This document shows, piece after piece, positions 31,423-39,704 of a stretch of DNA of 64,000 nucleotides. Within the stretch, counting starts at the first letter, position 1. Each line of letters starts with the position of its first letter. Location of the stretch: positions 48,887 through 112,886 of the IMG/VR virus record IMGVR_UViG_3300031469_000005. One strand, written 5' to 3'. Source of the DNA: a virus. The notes beneath the pieces are model-generated. The model did not search any database and had not been told where the DNA came from. It saw only the letters and a list, made by a program, of their open reading frames with translations. Made by a program: the position numbers and the translations under genes.

Positions 31423-31753
31423 TTATGATAAAATATCATGATTCATGCCATTGAACACTTTAAATGAATGGTAGTTTTCGAAGAAAATGGCTTCCTTTAA
31501 ATTACCATGCGGAGAACGAACGTTTAATGGACCCGTTCTTAGAAATTGAAGTGATGTTCCACCGTTCACTTGTTTTTGTGAAACAACTAATCGATACAAT
31601 GTATCACCCCGCTCCCCAGTAAAGAACGATGACATCTCCCGGAACGATCCCGTCAGCACGTTTGTAATACCATTGGGGGTACACTTGATTCGTGTTCTTG
31701 TCAAGGCGCTTGAACACGTTTTCTCCACGTCCAGTAAAGCATGAGAGCACCAT
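31423..31753 (-). pseudogene. PGD-motif family gene with a single-base frameshift
   Basis: The frame from ATG 31753 reaches the motif RADGIVPGDVIVLYWGAG and then stops at TGA near 31604. The adjacent frame continues without interruption as DTLYRLVVSQKQVNGG, then SLQFLRTGP and EAIFFENYHSFKVFNG to 31423. Removing one G from the GGGG run at about 31606-31609 restores one protein of about 110 aa. Overlaps the glycosylase gene end by 53 nt. Confidence 0.55.
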
Positions 31754-32138
31754 CGCGTGGTGGATCACCACCGAGATTTCCTTCCACAAAGATCTCCCAA
31801 GCTCTAGATGCGTACTCACCGACCCCAGGGAGCTCGACGATGTTCTTCCACTCGTCTTTCATGTATTCCATTGCAAGGTTACGAAGTGTCTTCGTTCGTC
31901 GGTTCTTGAACCCGAGCGGAGCGATCATTTCACGAAGAAAGCTTTCATCACCCTCGATCAAGGCTTCGGGTGTAGGAAATGTTCTCATGAAACTTGGAAA
32001 CACTTTCTCAACCTGCTTTCGACGTGTACAATTCAACATGACGCATGACACGAGAATGAACCATCGATCCGGCCACAAAGATTCCTGAATAAGCCCGTAA
32101 GGGCTCATCAATGGTTGTTCAGTGGATTCTGTTCCCAT
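31701..32138 (-). CDS. HhH-GPD DNA glycosylase, MBD4/EndoIII-like
   Basis: 145 aa, only the glycosylase core. Matches the MBD4-type order: WFILVSCVMLNCTRRKQVE, FPTPEALIEGDESFL, MIAPLGFKNRRTKTLRN, helix-hairpin-helix VELPGVGEYASRAW and a catalytic Asp in PPRDGALML. It lacks the iron-sulphur Cys cluster of EndoIII. Such enzymes remove T or U from mismatches or damaged bases. The protein would act in phage base-excision repair; substrate unproven. Confidence 0.8.
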   Translation of the reverse strand: MGTESTEQPLMSPYGLIQESLWPDRWFILVSCVMLNCTRRKQVEKVFPSFMRTFPTPEALIEGDESFLREMIAPLGFKNRRTKTLRNLAMEYMKDEWKNIVELPGVGEYASRAWEIFVEGNLGGDPPRDGALMLYWTWRKRVQAP

Positions 32139-32415
32139 TTCGAAAGATCCTGTAAGAACGAGCGATCGACTTGTTGTATTTTCGTACCTCGTGAGGTGAG
32201 ATTCTTGAATATTGAAAGTCTCCAGGTTCGAATATCTCGTCTAGAATGAATGACCACAAGTAAATTCTACTTGCGAATAAGCACAGGAATGATTGATCGA
32301 CGGGTGATTCATTCGTGAGGTAGAGAAATTGAAAATCTCCCGAATGGTATGAAGAAGGTGCCTTGTACGACACAAGATCGCCGGGTTGAACCTCATCCCA
32401 TCGTTTGATCTTCAT
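32119..32415 (-). CDS. PGD-motif family protein, 98 aa
   Basis: MKIKRWDEVQPGDLVSYKAP at the N-terminus and YRIFRNGNRIH at the C-terminus: both motifs. FQFLYLTNES and IYLWSFILDEIF lie between. Overlaps the glycosylase gene by 20 nt. Confidence 0.75.
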   Translation of the reverse strand: MKIKRWDEVQPGDLVSYKAPSSYHSGDFQFLYLTNESPVDQSFLCLFASRIYLWSFILDEIFEPGDFQYSRISPHEVRKYNKSIARSYRIFRNGNRIH

Positions 32416-32646
32416 TCATGCCTTCATTTTGACGTAGATCTGTCGAGCTTCATTGCCATACAGGTTTACAACCCGTGTACGACCCATCAACCCAGCGCGG
32501 TTCAAAACGTCTGAGACGTTCTCTCGAATCCAATCGAGCTCAGCGCCATCGGCCTGGATCTCAACAACGTCCTGAACGTTCAGTTCGGGAACCGTGCTTC
32601 CAACATGCCAAGTTTTTTCAAGGACGTTCGTGACGACGTAAAGCAT
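32416..32646 (-). CDS. Hypothetical protein, 76 aa
   Basis: MLYVVTNVLEKTWHVGSTVP, DVVEIQADGAELDWIRENV and RTRVVNLYGNEARQIYVKM. Compact alpha/beta. First gene of its operon, with a leaderless-type promoter. Function unknown. Confidence 0.6.
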   Translation of the reverse strand: MLYVVTNVLEKTWHVGSTVPELNVQDVVEIQADGAELDWIRENVSDVLNRAGLMGRTRVVNLYGNEARQIYVKMKA

Positions 32647-32652
32647 TGGTTC

Positions 32653-32681
32653 AATCTACCACGTTCTTTAATGAATGACAC
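32653..32681 (-). promoter_or_regulatory. Extended -10 promoter, leaderless type
   Basis: -35 GTGTCA (32681-32676), 17 nt spacer, TGGTAGATT (-10 at 32658-32653), 6 nt before ATG 32646. Confidence 0.65.
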
Positions 32682-32764
32682 CTAATTTTTTGAAAATTCT
32701 TATCTGGTTCAAGTTTAATGAAGATTAATTCGAGCATTGTTTATAAGGTGATTCACCGCTATAA

Positions 32765-33187
32765 TCAAACGATTTTGAACAATTCTTGATTGTAATCAGC
32801 GAATGGAGAAATTTGAGGATTTAACAACATTTTTCTTGTAACCCATTGAATTTTACCTTCTTCATCTGAGTGAATCGTTCCCGTGATTGAACCTACAAAA
32901 GTAGTTGTTTCATACCCCTGTTTATCAACTCTTGAAAAGATTTTTTGAAGATTTGTTGCAACAAGACCCGTTTCTTCAAACAATTCTCTTTTTGCTGCTT
33001 GAGAAGCAGTTTCTGGAAAATCCACTTTTCCGCCCGGGAGTCCGATCTTAGACGCGTCATCCTTGCGAGAAACCGAAAGGACCAAACCTTTTTCGTTCTG
33101 GATGAAGACGATCGCAGCCTTCTTCTGCTGAACTACCTCTGATAGCAACGAAACGTACGTTCTGATGAATTCTTTTAGAGATGACAT
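32765..33187 (-). CDS. Nudix hydrolase
   Basis: 140 aa. Complete Nudix box GGKVDFPETASQAAKRELFE followed by ETGL, at about residues 52-75. Cleaves nucleoside diphosphates linked to another moiety; the substrate cannot be told from sequence. N-terminal coil (MSSLKEFIRTYVSLLSEV) resembles the LRxxIxEE-type helix found on other proteins here. NAD- or ADP-ribose-related substrates would fit the NADAR and NMNAT-like genes. Confidence 0.92.
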   Translation of the reverse strand: MSSLKEFIRTYVSLLSEVVQQKKAAIVFIQNEKGLVLSVSRKDDASKIGLPGGKVDFPETASQAAKRELFEETGLVATNLQKIFSRVDKQGYETTTFVGSITGTIHSDEEGKIQWVTRKMLLNPQISPFADYNQELFKIV

Positions 33188-33211
33188 GCACGATTACGTA
33201 TCATGATGATT

Positions 33212-34042
33212 TTAAAACAAAGGATCGAATGTATCGACGAACTTTGTCCACGACTTGTCGTTGACGATTGACTGAAACCCGCAAGCCGTGAAAAAGTTCT
33301 TTGCGAGATCCCAATCTCGCTTACCGACCTTCGTCATGACGTTGATCGTCTCTTCCTCGGTGAAATCATGGAATCTGATCTGTTGAACGTTACGTTCGAG
33401 CTGTGCCTTGTTTTCGGGATCTCCTAACAAGGCTTCTAGCAAACCAACATTATTCAAGTACTTCTCGGCGGTCTTGTCACCAACTCCTTTGATCCCCTTA
33501 ATATTATCCGTTCCGTCACCACGAAGAGCTTTCCAGGTCACGTAGGGGTACGAAGGAGCGGTGATGTGCTTCTTTTGAACTGGATTGTAGAGCTTCACGT
33601 TCTCGAGCTCGAGAAGTTGAATGAAGTCCGTATCTGAGCTAACGACCGTTATCGGTACGGCTCGGGTTGAACGTTTGACAACGTTGTAGATCAGATCATC
33701 ACCTTCAAAGTCTGAATGTTGCATCAGATTCAAAGGAAAGCAGGTGACGAGAAGATCAATGATCATCTTCTTTTGCTTATGAAATGAATTCAACGAATCG
33801 ATCTTCTTGGGATCCGTTTCTTCAACACGACGATTGGCCTTGTATTCGGGGTCGAGAACGAACTGACGTTTCGGTTCACCTTCAAGCACGAAGATGACAC
33901 GAGTGGGATCGTGTTTCTCGATCTCAGATCGTATCGAACGAAAGAAGTTGAAGACGACGTTGAATTCACCGAGCTTGAATCCGCTTCGAGCTCGATGCAA
34001 CATATTGTAACCATCAAAAACAAGAGTATGAGGTTGTTTCAT
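33212..34042 (-). CDS. 5'-3' exonuclease / flap endonuclease (FEN family)
   Basis: 276 aa from ATG 34042. Resembles the N-terminal 5' nuclease domain of DNA polymerase I and T4 RNase H: LVFDGYNMLHRA (metal Asp), EGEPKRQFVLDPEYKANR, FEGDDLIYNVV, VVSSDTDFIQLLE and the helix-hairpin-helix region GDGTDNIKGIKGVGDKTAEK. Acidic residues of both metal sites are present. It would remove RNA primers and flaps in phage replication. TTG 34069 is a longer alternative start. Confidence 0.93.
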   Translation of the reverse strand: MKQPHTLVFDGYNMLHRARSGFKLGEFNVVFNFFRSIRSEIEKHDPTRVIFVLEGEPKRQFVLDPEYKANRRVEETDPKKIDSLNSFHKQKKMIIDLLVTCFPLNLMQHSDFEGDDLIYNVVKRSTRAVPITVVSSDTDFIQLLELENVKLYNPVQKKHITAPSYPYVTWKALRGDGTDNIKGIKGVGDKTAEKYLNNVGLLEALLGDPENKAQLERNVQQIRFHDFTEEETINVMTKVGKRDWDLAKNFFTACGFQSIVNDKSWTKFVDTFDPLF

Positions 34043-34043
34043 G

Positions 34044-34142
34044 TCAAAAATTTCCGTTATTGTTTCCAACGTCGTTCAAACGTGAAACGAGTTCATGAAT
34101 GATGTTCATGTACGCTTCGCATTCATCGTAGTGATCAATCAA
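34044..34142 (-). CDS. Possible small ORF, 32 aa
   Basis: TTG start overlapping the previous stop. LIDHYDECEAYMNIIHELVS is a helical peptide ending just before the exonuclease ATG. Supported only by position and overlap. Confidence 0.3.
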   Translation of the reverse strand: MIDHYDECEAYMNIIHELVSRLNDVGNNNGNF

Positions 34143-34375
34143 ACAACGCTTAACAGTCGCTTGATCACTTCGAACAACACAGCTTCATTCGCTCGATCTT
34201 GCTTGATAAGTTCAAAATCATAGCAATCAGTTCGAGAACTATCAGGCCACAAAACATTGAATTTCCCCGTCGTATTGTCAATACAGACGATCAAACCAAG
34301 ACCATCACGAAAAGATGAATGAAGATATCGTTTAGGATCAAACTTAACGATATCACCTGGTAACAATGAATTCAT
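34139..34375 (-). CDS. PGD-motif family protein, 78 aa
   Basis: The frame opens at 34411 but a consensus promoter inside it ends 7 nt before ATG 34375, giving MNSLLPGDIVKFDPKRYL. GLGLIVCIDN and KFNVLWPDSS are the middle strands. The promoter lets the motif sit at the N-terminus as in other members. Confidence 0.75.
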   Translation of the reverse strand: MNSLLPGDIVKFDPKRYLHSSFRDGLGLIVCIDNTTGKFNVLWPDSSRTDCYDFELIKQDRANEAVLFEVIKRLLSVV

Positions 34376-34382
34376 ATCATGA

Positions 34383-34411
34383 ATCGTATCATGCATTTCA
34401 ATGATAAACAC
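34383..34411 (-). promoter_or_regulatory. Extended -10 promoter, leaderless type
   Basis: -35 GTGTTT (34411-34406), 17 nt spacer, TGATACGAT (-10 at 34388-34383), 7 nt before ATG 34375. The -35 overlaps the upstream stop codon. Confidence 0.75.
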
Positions 34412-34563
34412 TAAAACGTTGGACGATTAACCGTGAAAATCGTTTTAGCGAGACACGATGGACACGTGTGCTCGTACACTCCATTTTCAAGAACGATGTG
34501 TGATGGAGGAACGTGTTCAGGACTGAGACATGATTTCGGAATATCCGCGATCTTTCTTATCAT
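34411..34563 (-). CDS. Small zinc-ribbon-like protein, 50 aa
   Basis: MIRKIADIPKSCLSPEHVPP, then LENGVYEHTCPSC and TIFTVNRPTF. Start overlaps the previous stop. The pattern CLxPEHxPP...GxYEHxCPSC is a recurrent small bacterial/phage zinc-binding peptide of unknown function. Confidence 0.7.
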   Translation of the reverse strand: MIRKIADIPKSCLSPEHVPPSHIVLENGVYEHTCPSCLAKTIFTVNRPTF

Positions 34564-35024
34564 AAGTTCACCTTCACTCGACGAACTTTTCCATCGATTT
34601 CCACGTTCATGTAGCCATTTTCATCGATCTCCGTCGAAACTTCGTCAAGAGAACGATTTAACTCCTGCCGAACCCCCTCAGAGGTTTCAAGCGTTTCCAC
34701 GTTACCCTCTGAATTGAAATCAAGCTTCGCTTTTTCGACGGCATTCGCAACGATTTGAACCATCGATGCGGAGACACGAGCAATGAGAACCTTCTTCAAC
34801 TTCTCGGGTGAGGTGAAAATTTCTCCTTTGACCTTTGAAAGGTCAACCAGCGAACTTTCACCCTTAGAATTCACGTGTTTCACGATGTACGTTACCTCAT
34901 TCCCGTTCATCGTCTTCTTTGTAACTTCTTCGGCAACTTGAACCGGAGCGATCTTTGCAGAATCATTTTGCAGGATGAAAAGAACCTGAGAAATTTTGTA
35001 CGTCATCTCGTCACCGTTTTGCAT
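34560..35024 (-). CDS. Hypothetical protein, 154 aa
   Basis: MQNGDEMTYKISQVLFILQN, VTYIVKHVNSKGE and a C-terminal acidic domain (GYMNVEIDGKVRRVKVNL). Probably beta-rich first half, helical middle. Function unknown. Confidence 0.6.
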   Translation of the reverse strand: MQNGDEMTYKISQVLFILQNDSAKIAPVQVAEEVTKKTMNGNEVTYIVKHVNSKGESSLVDLSKVKGEIFTSPEKLKKVLIARVSASMVQIVANAVEKAKLDFNSEGNVETLETSEGVRQELNRSLDEVSTEIDENGYMNVEIDGKVRRVKVNL

Positions 35025-35226
35025 TGCTTCGTCTTATCCGATTAGTGATTGAATTCTTTTCGTACCAGCCAGCATCCCGATAAAAACATGTCTCAGTATT
35101 ATAGCCTGTGTACGATGGAGCTTCCCAACGACCCGTACCACAGCACAGGTTGCATGGTTGCCAGAATGGTTTACCCCACGCATCATCAATGCGTTTCTTT
35201 TGAACGAGATAAAAGTACCCGAACAT
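35011..35226 (-). CDS. Small protein with CxxCxGxG knuckle, 71 aa
   Basis: Ribosome site AAGGA before ATG 35226. MFGYFYLVQKKRIDD, then PCNLCCGTGRWEAP, half of a DnaJ-type zinc finger, and an aromatic C-terminus. May bind zinc with the extra Cys. Function unknown. Confidence 0.55.
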   Translation of the reverse strand: MFGYFYLVQKKRIDDAWGKPFWQPCNLCCGTGRWEAPSYTGYNTETCFYRDAGWYEKNSITNRIRRSNAKR

Positions 35227-35233
35227 GAATTCC

Positions 35234-35539
35234 TTATGAATTGGTGAGATTGTTGACGAAGTCGTCCTTCAGAACCTCAACGAACGAATCGTAATTTCCT
35301 TTGAAAGCGACGGTCGACTCAATCTGAAGAACCTTCATTGCAGTAGCGAGCGTTTTTACGTCTAACTTTTCAGAAAATTCTTCATACAAAGCTTTACGAT
35401 CTTCTTTCAATCCTGCAATTTCATTGTCAAGATTTTCAAGACGTGAAAGAAATTCCTTAACCACGATCTTGAGTTCACCGAGCTCAGATGGTTGTAGGGT
35501 TGCAACATCAACTTGAGGTGTCTTAACTTGCTTTTTCAT
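35234..35539 (-). CDS. DUF2312/GapR-like coiled-coil protein, 101 aa
   Basis: The frame opens at 35560; ATG 35539 lies 7 nt after a TACAAT box and is preferred. The body LKIVVKEFLSRLENLDNEIAG (first part) and LKEDRKALYEEFSEKLDVKTLATAM matches the GapR layout (helical ruler plus DVKxL). GapR-type proteins bind overtwisted DNA. The match is by pattern only. Confidence 0.5.
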   Translation of the reverse strand: MKKQVKTPQVDVATLQPSELGELKIVVKEFLSRLENLDNEIAGLKEDRKALYEEFSEKLDVKTLATAMKVLQIESTVAFKGNYDSFVEVLKDDFVNNLTNS

Positions 35540-35572
35540 GTGAATCATTGTATGACCCAAATGATGTGATGT

Positions 35573-35926
35573 TCAAAATACCTTGATCGATTTTACGTTG
35601 CCAATCACCTCATCAACGTTGATGTGCAATTTCCGTGTGAATTTAGCATTCCACTCTTTTTCGAATCTAACCGCGAGATCCCACGCATGTAGTAAAAGGT
35701 CGTACGATCTATCAACGGGCACGACCATTAGGTCGACGTCTGATGAATTGTCACCATTTCTATCAGGCATTCGTCGAGAATCTTGATTCGCCCACGATCC
35801 GACAACAAACGCTCCTGAGAACACATCACGATGATCTTTGAACCAGTCTCGAATGAACGAAATCTCATCATCGATCGATGTTGATTCCGTAAGAACTGAT
35901 TTCACGAATTCTCGAAGCAGTTTCAT
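35573..35926 (-). CDS. Minimal nucleotidyltransferase domain protein
   Basis: 117 aa. GAFVVGSWANQDSRRM followed by SSDVDLMVVPVD gives the GS...DxD signature of the polymerase-beta-like nucleotidyltransferase fold; a later acidic residue lies in INVDEVIG. The N-terminus MKLLREFVKSVLTES resembles the helix found on several virion-type proteins here. Stop/start overlap with 35923-36906. Substrate unknown. Confidence 0.7.
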   Translation of the reverse strand: MKLLREFVKSVLTESTSIDDEISFIRDWFKDHRDVFSGAFVVGSWANQDSRRMPDRNGDNSSDVDLMVVPVDRSYDLLLHAWDLAVRFEKEWNAKFTRKLHINVDEVIGNVKSIKVF

Positions 35927-36906
35927 ATTGCCTTGATCTTTTGCATCGCTTGGTGATAATCATCGATCATGACGTGTTCGCGAGGAACACCGGATTCGAA
36001 CGCAGACTTGATCTGATCATTCAACTTCTTCACGTAGAAGTTCTTCATCGCCGCCTTGACAGCTTCCACGACCTTCGATTCTACCTGAGATCTTTCGGGA
36101 TCCTTGAGTTTCTTCACTGCGTTCAATTGTGGAATGTTCTTACCGACAACCTTCATCAGATCGTCGACGGTCTGCGCTTTTCCGATCACGTTCACAGCAT
36201 CGAACATCTTTTCAAGCGAGCTTCTCACGATCTTTCGAGCGTCATCCTTCATGCTTTGAATCTTTGGATTGTCCTTAATCATGTCTGCGACACGAGAATC
36301 AATTTCAGAAGATTCTCCGATGATGCGAGATTCATGTTTCTTAACACTTGAGAACAATGCAGATAGTTGAGAAAAATCGAAATCGTTCTTTTTTGAATTC
36401 TTTTTCTTCAATTTTTCAACGTAATTGTTGAGTTTTCCGCCCGTTAACGTGTTCAACAGACCAACGACGACCTTTGGTGATTCCTTTGCGATCTTTGATG
36501 TGATGAGGCTCGTAGGATCATATGCGAACGCTCCGGCAAGTATATCGTTGTCCTTAACGGCTTTCCAAGTACGGTCATAAACGTCACGATATTTGTCCTT
36601 TAGCTTAGAAAGTTGTTCCTTTTCGTCTTTGAAAATTTTGTCATAATCAGAAGACATCCCGGGAAGAATTGTCGTTCCTATGGCTTCGAATGCGACCTTT
36701 CCGACGGTCTGAAGCCGGTTCGAAAGTTTTTCAACACCGTGTTTCGCGGTCGAAAATACGTCAGCGAATGGCTGAAGAAACACATTATAAAGTTTCTTGG
36801 GATCTCCGCCAGTGAAATCGATACCCATGTCAGATGATGAATCAAATCCACCATAGTCCTCTCGAAGAACACGACGCACATACTCTCTCAATAAAACATC
36901 GTTCAC
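35923..36906 (-). CDS. Virion-like helical protein, 327 aa
   Basis: GTG 36906 is preferred to GTG 36930 because an ATACTTAT motif ends 4 nt before it. It starts MNDVLLREYVRRVLREDYGG, the shared LRxxVxxxLxE helix, then a long Lys-rich helical body (EKLSNRLQTVGKVAFEAIG, VEKLKKKNSKKNDFDFS, KAAMKNFYVKKLNDQIKSAF). Could be an internal head or scaffold protein; inference only. Confidence 0.55.
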   Translation of the reverse strand: MNDVLLREYVRRVLREDYGGFDSSSDMGIDFTGGDPKKLYNVFLQPFADVFSTAKHGVEKLSNRLQTVGKVAFEAIGTTILPGMSSDYDKIFKDEKEQLSKLKDKYRDVYDRTWKAVKDNDILAGAFAYDPTSLITSKIAKESPKVVVGLLNTLTGGKLNNYVEKLKKKNSKKNDFDFSQLSALFSSVKKHESRIIGESSEIDSRVADMIKDNPKIQSMKDDARKIVRSSLEKMFDAVNVIGKAQTVDDLMKVVGKNIPQLNAVKKLKDPERSQVESKVVEAVKAAMKNFYVKKLNDQIKSAFESGVPREHVMIDDYHQAMQKIKAI

Positions 36907-36910
36907 GTCA

Positions 36911-36918
36911 ATAAGTAT
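36911..36918 (-). promoter_or_regulatory. ATACTTAT motif, candidate late promoter
   Basis: Minus strand ATACTTAT, 4 nt before GTG 36906. Same motif class as at 40497, 47691, 51572 and 57191. Confidence 0.45.
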
Positions 36919-36921
36919 AAT

Positions 36922-37731
36922 TTGATACACGCAGTGGACTATTTAACCGCCTATAATCGAATCATCTATGATCCTCGAAATCACCTCTTGAAAAAAGGTG
37001 AATACGACGTTCATCACATCGTTCCGCGCTCGATGGGAGGAAGTGATGATCATGAAAATTTGATGAAACTTTCTCATCGTGCACATTTCATTGCTCACCA
37101 CCTTTTATGGTTGATGAGTGAAGGCAAAGACAAGATCAAGATGAGAACTGCGTTCTATTTAATGTCACATTTTCACGGTAACAAACTTAATTCATCTCGA
37201 AACTTTGCAAAACTCAAAATTGACGTCAAAACAAATACATCAAAATGTCTTTCTGAGTGGAATAATCTTCGTGTTAGAAATGGTACCCATCCGGGAAGTG
37301 GCGAAAAGGGTTCAAAACATTTCAGCAAAATATGGGCAAATATGTCAAAAGAAGAACACACGCGACGATGTAGAATGATTTCCGAATCACGGAAACGAGA
37401 TTGGCAAAATCTATCAACACAAGAACGTTCACTCATTAACTCAGAACGAAATAAAAAACGTTACTCAAACCCAGAAGAGCGTAAAAAAACTTCTGATTTG
37501 AATAAGAAGATCTTTCAAAATCCTGAACTGAGAAAAAAAATTTCTGAATCTGGAAAAGGCAAATTAAAACCTGGAACCTCACATTCGATGAAAAAGCTTT
37601 GGGCAAATATGTCGACCGAAGATCGAATTAGTAGAGGTAAATCATTTTCAGAAAAAATGTGTAAACGTTGGGCCAAATGGCGACGTGATAACAACCGTCC
37701 TCCGAAACCGGGGGACGAGAATTACTTATAA
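36922..37731 (+). CDS. HNH homing endonuclease with NUMOD3-type repeats
   Basis: 269 aa. TTG 36922 or GTG 36934 start. The HNH domain reads YDVHHIVPRSMGGSDDHENL followed by HRAHFIAHHLL. The C-terminal half has repeated Lys/Asn-rich segments (SNPEERKKTSDLNKK, QNPELRKKISESGKG) like NUMOD3 DNA-binding modules. Free-standing phage homing endonucleases cut intron-less or rival alleles and copy themselves. A frameshifted paralogue lies 1 kb downstream. Confidence 0.88.
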   Translation: MIHAVDYLTAYNRIIYDPRNHLLKKGEYDVHHIVPRSMGGSDDHENLMKLSHRAHFIAHHLLWLMSEGKDKIKMRTAFYLMSHFHGNKLNSSRNFAKLKIDVKTNTSKCLSEWNNLRVRNGTHPGSGEKGSKHFSKIWANMSKEEHTRRCRMISESRKRDWQNLSTQERSLINSERNKKRYSNPEERKKTSDLNKKIFQNPELRKKISESGKGKLKPGTSHSMKKLWANMSTEDRISRGKSFSEKMCKRWAKWRRDNNRPPKPGDENYL

Positions 37732-37793
37732 TTGACACGTGTAGTAGGGGCACGAGTTGTCAAAAAGAACGATTGAAAACGATACTTCATCTG

Positions 37794-38060
37794 ATGCCTG
37801 AAATTCCCTCTGAAGAATGGGGACATCCAAACTTGAACAGAAGGTTGGTTCCTAGCGATCTCGTATTCTACAATGGATTCGCGTGGTTGGTCATCGCTGT
37901 CGAAAACATCTACATGACGGATTTCCACCCAAATGACAGCTACACGATCAAGGTCATTTTTGATGGTGTGATAGATGAACACATTGTGAGCTCAATGTTC
38001 TTTCACATCAAAGATGGTATCATCCATATGTTGGCGACGAATCGAACAAAGCTATGGTGA
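37794..38060 (+). CDS. PGD-motif-like protein, 88 aa
   Basis: RRLVPSDLVFYNGFAWLVIA shows the motif with Ser for Gly, then TIKVIFDGVID and a C-terminal FFHIKDGIIHML resembling the IxRxGKxI end. Sits between two HNH genes and overlaps the second. TTG 37773 is an alternative start. Confidence 0.6.
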   Translation: MPEIPSEEWGHPNLNRRLVPSDLVFYNGFAWLVIAVENIYMTDFHPNDSYTIKVIFDGVIDEHIVSSMFFHIKDGIIHMLATNRTKLW

Positions 38061-38852
38061 AATCGAAATTTCAAGCTTGGTGCAAAAACGTTTACGATCG
38101 AATCGTTTATGATCCTCGAAACAATCTAATTGAAGACAATTATGAAATTCACCACATTGTACCCCGCTCGATTGGGGGTACAAATGACACGAGTAATCTT
38201 GTTAGATTGACATATCGTCAACATTTCATTTGTCATTGGTTGTTGTGGAAAATGTTTTCGGGACTTAAACAACGAAAAATGTGTCATGCATTTCATATGA
38301 TGTCTCACCAACCTCGATTTATCAATCGAGGGCAAAGATTAAACTCAGTTTCATATGCAAGTTTGAAAAAAAATGTTTTGTGAAAATCAGAGTGAAAAAT
38401 CGATTTTCACGGATAAAAATTTTCAATCTAAAATGTCAAAACGATTTTGGAAAAAAATAACGTTAGAACAACGACAATCTAGAAGTGAAAAAATATCAAA
38501 AGCGGTGAAGCTTTTTCAGTCTCAACTTGTTACCAACAATGAACATCATTTTCAGGGTGAACGGGGAAGAATTCACGTTGCCAAGCAAGTCAAAGAAGGA
38601 AGACATCCTTGGTCTTCAGATTCTAAAAAGAATTGGTGGAAAATGGCATTTACAGATGAGGAACGATCTATTGAGATGAGTAAACGAGGTAAAAAACGAT
38701 ATTCGTCATCGATTGCTAAGTCGAAAACTGGAGAAAAAAGTAGGAGTGATTGGGCAAAATACACACCCGAACAACGACAAAATCGTATTCAAAAAATGAA
38801 AGACGGACAAAAAGCTTATTACGCGAAATTGAAATTAGAAGGTGCTAAATGA
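38054..38852 (+). pseudogene. HNH homing endonuclease, frameshifted at poly-A
   Basis: The first frame (38054-38383) holds the HNH domain YEIHHIVPRSIGGTNDTSNL and HFICHWLLWKM, nearly the same as the 36922-37731 protein, then stops. The second frame (38373-38852) carries the matching C-terminal repeats (DKNFQSKMSKRFWKK, TPEQRQNRIQKMKDG). The break lies at the run of eight A at about 38366-38373. A one-base change restores a protein of about 265 aa. Real decay, slippage or a sequencing error are all possible. Confidence 0.75.
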
Positions 38853-39463
38853 ATTTTCGTGTAGGAATTATCGCACTGAGCGCGAAGCCACCCCATGCAG
38901 GTCACTGGTCATTGATCAACATCGCGGCGAAAGAATGCGATGAGGTCATGTTGTTCGTTTCTCTGAATGATCGTAAACGACCTAACGAGGTCGAGATCTA
39001 CGGAAACGACATGGAAACGATCTGGAAGGACTACATGGAACCTTCGTTACCAAAGAACGTTGAAGTGATTTACGTCTCCAACGAAACACCTGTTCGAAAG
39101 GTCTACGAGTTCCTGGGACTCAAAAAAGAAAATGGGACCGACGACACGTTCGTGATCTACTCCGATCCAGCGGATCTGAACAAATCATTCTCAACTCAAC
39201 AACTCGAAAAGTACCTGAACGATCTGTACGTAAGCGGTAAAATTTCTCTCGAACCAGTGAGTCGTTCAGAAACAGTCGACATCAGCGGAACGAAGATGAG
39301 AAAGTTCCTTGAAACGGGAGCGAAGGAAGAATTCATTGAGAACTTGCCGGATATCATCCAATCGCGCGGCGAGAGCATTTGGAATCAGTTGCAAATTAGC
39401 ATCGCTACGAAGTCAAAATCGATCGTTCCCAAGAAGAACAAGGTGTTTCGTGTCAAACGGTGA
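38849..39463 (+). CDS. Nucleotidylyltransferase, NMNAT/cytidylyltransferase-like
   Basis: 204 aa. ATP-binding motif SAKPPHAGHWSLI (HxGH type) near the N-terminus and the distal SGTKMRKFL (ISGTxxR type). Rossmann-type alpha/beta in between (VEVIYVSNET, TFVIYSDPADL). Such enzymes adenylate nicotinamide mononucleotide or cytidylate sugar-alcohol phosphates; NAD supply is the likely option but unproven. C-terminus is basic (SIVPKKNKVFRVKR). Confidence 0.8.
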   Translation: MNFRVGIIALSAKPPHAGHWSLINIAAKECDEVMLFVSLNDRKRPNEVEIYGNDMETIWKDYMEPSLPKNVEVIYVSNETPVRKVYEFLGLKKENGTDDTFVIYSDPADLNKSFSTQQLEKYLNDLYVSGKISLEPVSRSETVDISGTKMRKFLETGAKEEFIENLPDIIQSRGESIWNQLQISIATKSKSIVPKKNKVFRVKR

Positions 39464-39689
39464 CAAATTTTATGGTACAACGATATTTCCGGGCGATCTT
39501 GTAATTCTTGAAGATGACAGTATGGACGGGAAATGTCTTCGTTTTGTCATAACAAATGATATCTCAGCAAGGTACGTCACTGTCATGAATTTCAATACAA
39601 ATCACATGTACCAGATTTGGTACGAATCGCATTCAATTCGTGACATAGAACGAATCATTCCAGTAAAGTGTACTTCGTCAAACTTCTGA
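39450..39689 (+). CDS. PGD-motif family protein, 79 aa
   Basis: GTG 39450, overlapping the previous gene by 14 nt. FYGTTIFPGDLVILEDDSMD, then RFVITNDISARYVTVMNF and YQIWYESHSI. Function unknown. Confidence 0.7.
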   Translation: MSNGDKFYGTTIFPGDLVILEDDSMDGKCLRFVITNDISARYVTVMNFNTNHMYQIWYESHSIRDIERIIPVKCTSSNF

Positions 39690-39704
39690 AGTATATTTAC
39701 GTTC

